Below, one piece after another: positions 45,509 to 57,424 of a stretch of DNA of 64,000 nt (positions are counted from its first letter, which is position 1; each line of letters starts with the position of its first letter). Location: the NCBI GenBank assembly GCA_958510825.1, contig OY294052.1, forward strand, positions 1,695,816 through 1,759,815, read 5' to 3'. The notes beneath the pieces are model-generated. The model was not told where the DNA came from and did no database searches. It saw only the letters and a program-made list of their open reading frames with translations. This stretch comes from Brachypterus glaber (lineage: Eukaryota; Arthropoda; Insecta; Coleoptera; Kateretidae). The translations under genes and the position numbers were made by a program.

Positions 45509-48500
45509 CTGCAAAAGAATATAAGCAGTCAACGTAACGTGCTTGCTTGCGCTAGCCCCTAGCTTTTATCATATAAAATTATATAAGGTAAAAAAATTAT
45601 GGGTTTGATTTACTTTAAAATTTATTTTCTTCTTTTTAAAGCACTTAAATAAAAGCTTGTTCTTAAAAATGTTTTTTTACTATTCTTAAACATAGTGTAT
45701 AGTAGTATTACAGCAAAAATCGCAATAAAAAGTCAATTTTGTATATTTTAGTCAATAAATTAAACTGGCGGAAACGTGAATAATATGGTATTAAAGCCGT
45801 GATATCGCGTATTCGCGAAAGGGGCAATATTTATGAAGGGAAAACTTGGCGAGAATCTTTAGCGGCTTAAACGATTTCAATAAATCGGCGATAAAAAGAA
45901 CCTACGCACCATATAGTCTAGTAAAGTTAGTAGTTTTTTGCACTTCAGGGAGTAAAGTAGGTCGTTGAAGAATAAATATGAAAAAGCTCCCTGAAGACTA
46001 AATTAAAAATGTATCCATGATAAAACACTGTACATACAACCTATAACCTATGACATTGTATGCTAATTTCATTTTTAGATAATATTGGAAGTGAAACTAG
46101 CATATTCTTATTTTGAGCAAACATATATTGAAATGAATATCATATATCATAAATAGTTATTTATGGTACTAGTGGGTAAAGTAAGATATTGTCCATGAGA
46201 AAACTAACTTGCGAGGCGTCAGCCAAGAGGGCAATATCGGTTTACCCATGAGTGCCATACAAGGTTTTATCCAATAAATAGCTTAGAAATTCATATTTTT
46301 ATTAAAAATTTTAATGACATTTACAAGAAAATGACAGTTTAATTTTCGAGAGGGCTATATCGGTTTACCCATGAGTGCCATACAAGGTTTTATGCAATAA
46401 ATAGCTTAGAAATTCATATTTTTATTAAAAATTTTAATCACATTTACAAGAAAATAATTTGACAAGTGACAGTTGAGTGGGTAAAATAAATAATTATGCA
46501 CTCAATAAAGTAAAAGCCACGCGGGGGTTATTATTGAGTTTATCTATTTAAAATAAAGCTGGTAATTGTCTTATTATCTGTATGTATTGGATAAAGACTA
46601 TTTATACACACCAAAAAAGTTTATTAAAAAAAAATAGAAACAAATAGAAATAAATATAGTTAAAAATTAATAAACAAATAAAATAAATAAATATTCAATT
46701 CTAGTATACTTTTTTATGTGTGTATGGCGTAAGGCATGTGCTACTTTAAACTTTTGGTGAGTATCACCGAGAGATACTAACATAAAAAAAAATAAGAAAA
46801 AAGTTCTATGGTCTGAGAATAAATCTTTTATAGGTCTCAAAATGCTATTTGTAGGGCGCTATATAGTAGACAACAAAGATATAGTAGAATATTTACATAT
46901 GAAACAGAATAATGTGAGACAGGGGCGTTATTAAATTTTATTTAAGTACGAGGGGTTTATTTATTGGACAATCCTTGTACACATATCTAGCAATCTTCTA
47001 CAATCCTTGACAATGCCTTCTTTCATAATCATCTACAATCCTCCAGAATCCTCCACAATTATCTACAATCTTTCACAATGATCTGAAATCTTCCCACAAT
47101 CTTTAACAATCTTTATTAAAATTTTGTACAATCTTTCACAATCTTTTTGACAATATTCCACAATCCTTTGATTCTCACAATTCTTGTACACTCTTTTTTC
47201 AATAAATAAAACCCTCGACTAAGTACGTTGTAGGCATTCTGATTGTACGACTGGTGCCAATATACCTTCACACTCACCAGAAAAAAATGTTTGCTGCTAA
47301 ATTTATGTTTTTATATTTGTGGCGTCTACTATAAAAGTAGCGACAGAAGGATTTTTTTTTATATTTGGATAAAATAGATTCAAAAGGATAAAAAAACAGT
47401 TGGTTAAAAGAACTTGGTCTTTCAAAAATAATTATAAAAAATAAAAATAATTTTTATCCAATACATACAGATAATAAGACAATTACCAGCCTTATTTTAA
47501 ATAGATAAACTCAATAATAAATCCCGCGTGACTTTTACTTTATTGAGTGGATAATTATTTATTTTACCCACTCAACTGTCACTTGTCAAATTATTTTCTT
47601 GTAAATGTGATTAAAATTTTTAATAAAAATATGAATTCCTAAGCTATTTATTGGATAAAACCTTGTATGGCACTCATGGGTAAACCGATATAGCCCTCTC
47701 GAAAATTAACCTGCTTGGCTGACGCCTCGCAGGTTAATTTTCTCATGGGCAATATCTTACTTTACCCACTAGTACCATAAATAACTATTATTCAGAAAAA
47801 GAGCATTATTTATCACACTACCAACTTGCCGATTAAAAAATAAATAAATAAAATTAGCGCGATTTTTCTGGTTCGTTTCTTTTTTACTCATTTGACTGGG
47901 TTAACTTTCCTACGCGTAAACATTCAATAAAAACCGACGAGGTGTAAAATCGCTTTGGCCTACGGGCGTAAATAAAATGATAAAATTTCTTTGAGGGTAA
48001 CTTATTGAAAATATCTGGGTATAGATTCTATACCTAATATATTACGGAACTAAACTGAATATTTTTAAAATAAAAAAAAAACTGGGTTTCGTGCTAAAGT
48101 CTTAAGGGTTCTTAAGTTAAGTTCTTAAGAATATACATCACGGTGGTGATGCACTAGTCATTTTTTTTTTATTAAATCTTTTTATTAATTTTACTCACTA
48201 ACTATTTACGCCATTTAATGGCGTTCTGACTTAAGTCACGGGAAATTATTTTGGGTTTATTACACCTAGTTAATTATTAAATAGGGACATACATGTAAAT
48301 TGGCTGTGATCATGTTTGCATTTTCCATCTCTGTTTCCATATCCAGCATATCGGTGGGAAAAAATTGCTGTAATAAAAAAAATACTATTAGTTTGTAGCA
48401 TTTTTTTGTTTCAAAGGGATAAAATTAATGGATTTATCATAAGCACGTATGGAAACGTTCAAGTATTACGTAACGCTCCTAGGGGTGGGGGGGGGGGGGG

Positions 48501-51500
48501 TTGTGGGTCATTTTGGAGTGTTACGCCCATGTTAATGCTATAGGAAAATATGGGGGTCCAAAATAATCAAAATTTGCGTTACGTAATACTTGAACTTTCC
48601 CTATGGGCTTTTGGCTGTAGTAAAGGCAAAATAACAATGCCAAAATAAAATTTAATAGTTCGATATAAAAATTACAAGCTCGTAAAAATTATAGGGTTTT
48701 CGATTTCAATTAATTTACAGCCAATAAAAGAAACGATTCGTTTTTAAATTATCTATGTTGCTATTGCCGTAAATTCAGCAATTATTGACTTATTAATTGC
48801 TGAATTTTATTATTATTATTGCATATAATTTATAACTGGAACTTAAGCCTGAGCCCGTGCAGTAAGTACGCCTTCGCCATTTTTCAAATAATTTTTTTTG
48901 TCTATTAACACATTGACTTTAGTCCCATTAGAATAGTCAAGAAAAAATATTTACTTAATCTTTTCTATTTATCATGGTTAGAACGCCCTTAGAGTAAAAA
49001 TTTATATAGACGACCCTAAGTGGTACCTACTTTTAGGGCCCTAAAAACCCTAAAATCACGTAATTATCGATAAAATTCGTATAAAACCAGCCCTAGTATT
49101 TGTAATTTTATAAAATTTAAAAGCCTTGATATCTATACCCACCCCCCCAAATAGGGGGGGGGGGAGTATCCAAAATTTAAAATCTCTAGAGCCTTTAATA
49201 ACGCGAGAACCGGGGTATGAAGTGTATGAATTTTGGTACAATTTGCGTTACGTAATATATGGACAGCCTCTTATTAAATTAAAAAATAAAAAATATCGTT
49301 TTTGTTGTGTGATATAAACATCCAAATTTGAAGTTTTTATCTCATTCCGTTCAAAAGTTACGGGGGGTGTGCCATTTAAAAGAAAAACCCTGTATAGCCG
49401 AGAAATTGATGGTCCAAATTCGAAATATTTATCGAGCGTTCTCGAGTTATTGTGGTCACAAATTTCCCGGACAGACAGACAAGTGTTTTTTTACCTTTTA
49501 CCACAAACAGGGGCTTTTACGCCAATAAAATACTTTTGATACTAATCTAGAAATTTAAAATTGTTTTATTTTTGGGTTTATTTATTAAAAATATACATTT
49601 TCCTGACTTTTCCCCGATCTCCCTAATCTGTGGGCACCTTGTAGTTACGCCACTGTCTACATGATATTTTATTGAATTTTCAGTTTTCAGAATTTCAGTC
49701 TGAAAATATACAAGCGTCGCCATCTAGTGTCAATGACGTGATATTCAAATTTCGTCCTTCATGAAACTTCCGCAGTAAATGAAATTTAAAGTATCCTCAC
49801 GCTAGATGTCGCTAGCATCGCGAATTATCCTTTTTCCTAACATTCATATACTATTGTCCTTTAGAAAATTCAGTCATTAGTTTACCGAAAAAAAAATTAA
49901 GAAAATTACATTTAAAATATATTTTGTATCATTTTTGAATTATTCTTTTTGTTTTTGTTTTTTTTTTTTTGTAAAAGAATCGTAATTTTTATCATTATGA
50001 TTGCTATTCTATGAAGGTATGGAAATGACAACAGAACCTTTATTGAGGACAACAAACTGATTTTCAAAACAATAACAAATCCACGTGTTCTTGTTTATAA
50101 ATGAATAGGTTTATCACGGTGCTTGTTGGGGCGAAAAACACTTTATCCACGGCCGTGATTAATAGGTCTATTAATCACGGGTCTGTAAAAATTATCCGTT
50201 TAAAATTTAAAACAGACGTGGATAAAGTATAGTATTATACTCGCGTATAATAGCTATTATACGCTCGTTGAATAATATACTACTAAAGTTAACCCCTCCC
50301 CCGCCTAAGAGTGTGGCTGAAAAAGAAATCTGCTTTGATAAAAAGGTGTCCCCCTTGATATTAAGCTGAGTACCAAATTTGAAAAACCTAACTCTTACGG
50401 TTTCTGAGATATCGACTTGTAACACTTTGAATGGACCACCCGGTATCTACTATTCCATTCCGCTGGCACGACGTGGAAAAATAGTTATTTATGGTACTAG
50501 TGGGTAAAGTAAGATATTGCCCATGAAAAAATTAACCTGCGAGGCGTCAGCCAAGCAGGTTAATTTTCGAGAGGGCAATATCGGTTTACCCATGAGTGCC
50601 ATACAAGGTTTTATCCAATAAATAGCTTAGGAATTCATATTTTTATTAAAAATTTTAATGACATTTACAAGAAAATAATTTGACAAGTGACAGTTGAGTG
50701 GGTAAAATAAATAATTATCCACTCAATCAAGTAAAAGCCACGCGGGGGTTATTATGGCAGACTAACATCTCTACTCTAAATTTCTCTACTCCCTAACATC
50801 CCTACTCCATAACATCCCTACTCCACAACAACTCTACTCCGTAACATCTCTACTCCGTAACAACTCTACTCCACACTATAGACACTCGATTAGCCACTTG
50901 TCTTAACTCAAAAGAATATATGTCATGCTAAGTCACTGTCAAAAATGAATTCAGTTTATTAATTACTAACATATTAGTGCATGTTAAGAGTACGCGGTCA
51001 TTGTTGCTTTTAGAATAATTCATTTATGATTGTTCTAGATTTACATTTAAAGATAAGCGTTTTTTAGGAAAAAAATAAAATATTCTAGAAGAAGAAGATT
51101 CTTTGTTCTTTGAACTGCTCATTTATTATTAAGTGGCTAATAAAGTGCATATAGTATGGAGTAGAGTTGTTACGGAGTAGAGATGTTATGGAGTAGAGAT
51201 GTTACGGAGTAGAGTTGTTATGGAGTAGGGATGTTATGGAGTAGGGATGTTAGGGAGTAGAGAAATTTAGAGTAGAGATGTTAGTCTGCCGTTATTATTG
51301 AGTTTATCTATCTAAAATAAAGCTGGTAATTGTCTTATTATCAGTATGTATTGGATAAAACCTCTTTTCTAGACTACTTTTTTTTTTGGTTTCAAACGTG
51401 CGTTACGTATGGCCCCAAAATAGTATCTGGGCAAGAATATGACGCGTCATGAAGTAGTAAAAAATATAACAATAATAATATTGGAATATATTTGCAATTT

Positions 51501-54500
51501 TGGCGAAGGCGCGTACATGCAATACACATACAGCGTGGAAATTTCAAATTCAGTTATAAATTATACTTAATATGTTATATTATATTTTGGGATACGGAAC
51601 ACTAAAAAGTATACTGAAAACACATACATACCTCTGGATTATGGAAGAATTCGTATTTCCTAAAATCCTTACGGAATATAAACTTGAATTGAGCGTGCCT
51701 GGAATAGCTTCGCATATCCCGGAATGCGGTCAAAATGTATTCGTGATCTTCCAATAAACGTTCTGAAAAAATAAATATATTTCAGAAAAAAAATTTCAGG
51801 TGTTCAATTTTCATTTTTTTTTTTGCTAAAAAATGCGACTTTGTTAGGTTTTTTTTTTGAAATTTTTATTTACATCATTTAAAATTAGTTTAATTACTAT
51901 GAAATCATTCATTAAACAAAAATGTTTGATTTTTTAAAGAAAATTTGACAAAAAATTTTGAAAAAAATAATAAATATATGGTCGAATGGAAAATGTTCTT
52001 TAAAATTAAAATAATGTATCACACGACTTCCCTTTGCATTTAAAAAATCCCCCCTTGTCTCACTGCGCCTCCGTTGTGCCCCCTAAACATATCAATAATA
52101 TAGCAAACAGATATTTGGGTTATTTCAAGCTGATATCTTAAGCGGTTCAAAAGTTGAAGGGGGGAGAACTTGACACGCATTGTATAATATCGACACTCCC
52201 AAGCAACAAGGACGTAACTCAAGTTAGACCCATTTTGAGATATACTCATAGGTAAACGTCTTGAAAAAAGACACACATGGTGGTACTACTCAGATTTCTC
52301 CACAGGCCATTTTGACCAAAAGTTTACCTAAAAACACCAAAGTAAAAAATTTTAAACTTGAATATTATCAGAAACAAACAATAAATAAACAATAAATACT
52401 TATACAGTTAAATAGAGAATTTTATAAGCTTTCAAATGACGTATCGCATGGCTTCCTTTTCCACTTCAATCATTTACCCACCCTTAAATAACAAAAAAAA
52501 TATTTTAGAAATTTAGCTGTCGTGAAAAATAACAATATATGAGTTACGGCTTTGTTGCTTGGGGGTATCGATATGATTGAAAATGCTCGACGTATACTGT
52601 AAAAAAATATTAAATAAATTTTACCGCATTCTAAGTCATTATTACCCACACATTTCTGGATATACCGGATGACACAAATCCAATGTACACCCCTCTTAAT
52701 TTCTGTATTTTTAAAGAAAAAATTTTGTGTGCAGATTCCAAAAATGTAAGGCTTTAGGAAGTCGCACTTAAAATATGAAAGTTGGCAGCACTTCCGGTAA
52801 AACCGGAAGTAGCAAAATGTGGATTTATATGTAAAAAGTTGAGATTCCTTAAGTACATTATAGGTAGAAAATTTCAAAATTTTATCTTAAGAAATACAGA
52901 AGTTAAGGGGGTGTACATTGGATCTGTGACACCCGGTATAACACCAAAATTTAAAATTAAATAACAATCTTCCCACGATAAGTGGAAAGTTCAAGAGTTA
53001 ATAGATTTGTGGAAAAGCAGTAAAAGCTCAACCATTAGTTTTTATCGAGGTTTTTATTAAACTGTGCTCAACTAGAACAGTAATATACGTTTTTCAAATC
53101 AACTAGATGTTTTCCTTTAATTTCTTCTATATACATGTGTACAAAATGATTTTTGACTGGCTACACTTCTTTTAAGGAGTGATGTTAGTTTCATGTAGTT
53201 ATTTTAATTTGACCAGGGACGTGCAAAATGGGCGGGCCTTATCACTTATTTGCCCTAAACTTCTTCTCCTTTACTTTTTAGTAGTTTTATTATTATAATA
53301 TAGTTATGATGGTAAAAATAGATAAAAAAGGTACTCTTGTTGTAATACCGTAGAATTAACTCTCGGATTAACCGTTTTCGAGAAAAATGCAATTGAGGAT
53401 AAATTAAAAAAAAAACAAACCCAGCCAAACTTTTTATGTACTATGGTCCTTTAAAAAGGTGTATTTTTGCAAAATGGTATTTATTTTTTATTTATAATAC
53501 ATAATATGTAAATATTGTTTATAACAAACAAAATAATTATGGTCCTTGTTAAGGAAATACTTTTTATATACTGATTCTTTTTAAAATACAGAATTAAGCA
53601 TTAGTTTTCCATCAGAAAATTTCAAAAACATGAGAAATAAATCTTGAAAAAATAAACAAAAGGCAGTATTGCTTTGTACAACAAAAAGCATAAAACAAAA
53701 GATAAAAGCTTTGTTGACATTTGGGAAATTGGTATTACTCTACTTCTCGCAGCTCCACAGGCTGTGACTCCTTTGCTACCATTCACAGCAGAGGAGTATT
53801 ATGCGTTTACTTTGGACCTTAAAAAAAGGAAAATTTTGTCCAAAATTAAACCTTTTTGTACCAAAGTGCGCTGTTATATATCAACTTTTAAGAATGCCCG
53901 TCTGTGCAACCTTGTCCGACAAAAATTTTCTGGCAATACCGTTGTCAGACGCCCTAAACGGTTGGTCCCAACAAAAAAAAAACGCCCCGATACCGATAAT
54001 TTTCTTATGTAAGACGTTGTCTGACTGGACATAAAGAACACATATACAAAGTCTCAACGGTGAGGTAATAAAAAAAGTTCTACTGGACGTGGGCTCCCAG
54101 ACTAATGCTAAACGTAATTTTTTCAGAAAAAAATACCTTCATTTAAAGAGTCGATCAAACTAAATTTGCAAAATATCCATTTAAAAACAAAAAAGTTACG
54201 GAGACGCCACTTAAAAATTAGAAATATCCCACTACAAGTTAATGAAGTTTAACTTAAAACTTCACAAGTAAAAGACTACTTGCAACTGCGAGGAGTATAC
54301 CATAGAGTGCGAATCATATATCTTCACGGGTTGTTGTTTCGAGGTTTAGTTTAAAGATAAAATCTAGGTCGGGATTCAATGGAGCTCTCTACAACTAGAA
54401 TTATGAAACAAAAGACGTCTACCCTATCTCTATCTCATTTGTGCTACATTTTCCAGCCAACCAAATAAATACTGTATTTGTTTTTCATACAACAAATACA

Positions 54501-56057
54501 CTATTTATTTGGTTTGCCGGAAAGTGTAGCACTAAGCGGCACGAACGAACATAGCTAATGTGGATCTGTAGAATAAGATAATTCTACTAAAATTTAGATG
54601 GCGCCAGTAATTTCTTCAATAAAAATAATACTCTTCGCCCGGCCAAGTAAATATTGTATTTGTTCAACAAAGAACAAATACAGAATTTGTTTGGTTGGCT
54701 GGAAGTGGGAGTGTATGTATGTCTTCTATCCTTTTTGGGTAGAACTTTTTTCCCTGCCTAATCTAACGGGAGAAATCGCCAAAAGACGTCTACCCTATCT
54801 CTATCTCATTTGTGCTACACTTTCCAGCCAACCAAATAAATACTGTATTTGTTTTTCATACAACAAATACAGTATTTATTTGGTTTGCCGGAAAGTGTAG
54901 CACTAAGCGGCACGAACGAACAATGTGGATCTGTAGAATAAGATAATTCTACTAAAATTTAGATGGCGCCAGTAATTTCTTCAATAAAAATAATACTCTT
55001 CGCCCGGCCAAGTAAATATTGTATTTGTTCAACAAAGAACAAATACAGAATTTGTTTGGTTGGGTGGAAGTGGGAGTGTATGTATGTCTTCTATCCTTTT
55101 TGGGTAGAACTTTTGTCCCTGCCTAATCTAACGGGAGAAATCGCCATTACTACTCGACTACTTGATGGATGTGGTCCACGTCGAGTTCGAAAATAAAATA
55201 TGTTACCCTAAGAATAGGTCGTCATTTTTCATATTTTGGTGTTTCAAAAGCCCAGGTTTAGATAATATTTTAACGCAGAAGCCTGAATGATATTTTTTTA
55301 ATTAAAGGCGTTTTTTTGGATTTTAGATCTTTTTCTACACCTAAATATTCCCTGGCGCGGCCCTGCTCTTAGATATTGAGGGCTAATCTCTATAGAGACT
55401 AAGTCTTTAAACAAAAAGCCACATTTACTCAAAATCTCATCAAGTGACAAAAATTTTTACTGACATTTAATGCCATTAGCTAAATTTCATACGAAACTAA
55501 CCTTAAAAAATAATTATCCTTCAAGATTAATTTTTAAATGAAATTCACTATGTAAATAAATATATAAAAATTGTTATAACCTAGAATTATGAATGAAAAC
55601 AATCCACCGCCAGGACTTAAAGTGGTAAATAGTAAATAAAAAACTTTTAAATATTATTAATTATAATAATTATTATGGTCTGTTTCATCAAGCCCAGTAA
55701 ATATTTTCAAAACAGATTCGAATATTGGATGTGCGAATATACTGCGTAGTTTATTTTATAAAACATAACTATATTCTATACACAAACATATACTATTCAA
55801 ATCTGTTGTAAAAATACTTACTGTGCGATTTTTAATTTACTCTCTTGATTGATAGACCATAGTAATGTTATTGGCATGTCTGACATAATATTTAAGATAA
55901 GAATATTAAATAAAAGGAAAGTCTCAAGTTCAAATTCTGGATGTGGAAAAAACGTTTTTATTTATTACCCTTATCTCAAATATTATATCCGAAATGCTAA
56001 TAATCTCATTACTATTACAATTAATATTAAAAAAAACTTAAAAAAAAATATTATTAC

Positions 56058-56088
<31 letters not shown>

Positions 56089-57382
56089 TTAGATTTTAAG
56101 CTTTCACGGCCATTAAGATATAAAGAACTTTCACTTTCGGGTTTAGACCGTGTTAATGGATTTTCACTTTCCGACGTTTCGTCTCTTACTACTACTACTA
56201 GTGTCAGGCGCCGCAATGGGATCCCCATTATCACCCCCTGCGGCCAATGCTTTCATGGAATACTTCGAGAAAAAAGCTATTGAGTCATTTCCATTAAAAC
56301 CTAAAATTTGGCGCAGATACGTAGACGATGTCTATGCTATTTGGCCCCATGGCATGGAAAGCCTTCAAGGTTTTCTAAATCACCTCAATTCCCAACATAA
56401 ATCTATACGGTTTACGATGGAAATTGAGATAACGGATCACTTCCCTTTTTGGACGTTTTGGTTTACAAAACGGAAAATGGCTCAATAGGACACTCGGTAT
56501 ACAGGAAGAAAACCCACACTGACAGATACCTAAACGCATTTTCACATCACCATCCCTCTCAAAAACGCTCGGTAGTTAATTCACTTGTTCATAGGGCTTT
56601 CATGATTTCAGACAAGAATTCCCTAGACACAGAACTCCTTAAACTAACCAAAGCCTTGACCATGAACGGTTATACCAAAAAAGACATTAATAAGACCATA
56701 TACAAATACAGAAATCCCAGACCCAAACAACAGGACAATAGTGACAATGACAGACAGACACAAGTTATACTTCCCTATGTAAGCGGTATCACGGATAAAA
56801 TAGGTAAACTTTTGAAGAAGTCAAATATTAAGCCTATATTTCGGTCCAACCAAAAATTAGGTCAATGTTTGACTTCAACAAAAGACAAAATACCCCTGAG
56901 TTCAGAAGGCGTATATAAAATACCCTGCTCCTGTGGTACGGTTTACATAGGTGAAACTAAGAGAAAAATTTCTACAAGACTTCAAGAGCATGAGCGCAAT
57001 ATAAGAAAGAAACAAATTTCCTTATCGGCAGTAGCCGAACATGTACATGAAACAGGTCATAAAATCAATTTGTCTGAAACAAAACAAATATTAACAGAAA
57101 ACAGAAAAATGCCAAGGAAGATACGGGAATCGATAGAAATCATCAAGCATCCTAACAATATCAATCGGGACACTGGTTACCACTTACCTGCAATATGGAA
57201 GTCTTTGATAGGAAAAAGCTCGTCACGGGTGAATAACCACAACTCGTCATAAATAGTGACACAAGTTGATTCGAAACTTAGTTTCAGATTAATCCCTGAA
57301 GATGTCTCTGGTAGTAAGAGACGAAACGTCGGAAAGTGAAAATCCATTAACACGGTCTAAACCCGAAAGTGAAAGTTCTTTA

Positions 57383-57424
<42 letters not shown>

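Larger units (their letters stand above)
56123..57382 (+). mobile_element. Penelope-like retroelement, 5'-truncated, in OCIA intron 1
   Basis: The element is bounded by inverted arms of about 69 bp (56122-56190 and 57313-57381). It encodes the C-terminal part of a Penelope-type reverse transcriptase and a GIY-YIG endonuclease. RT motifs before the catalytic box are missing, and a frameshift splits RT from the rest. The element is flanked on both sides by (ATT)n repeats, consistent with the preference of such elements for simple-repeat targets. It lies in sense orientation in the intron. Confidence 0.85.

Noticed and set aside
46980..47210. CRISPR-like array of ACAATC repeats
   Set aside because: Units are short, degenerate and unspaced in a eukaryotic intron, so this is a minisatellite.
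53674..54012. 112-codon plus-strand frame
   Set aside because: No ATG start, overlaps a second open frame, no recognisable domain; kept only as an unassigned region.
54598..55196. Two similar open frames (MAPVISSIKIILFARP...)
   Set aside because: They run through tandem family B MITEs in a chance frame; similarity reflects element duplication.
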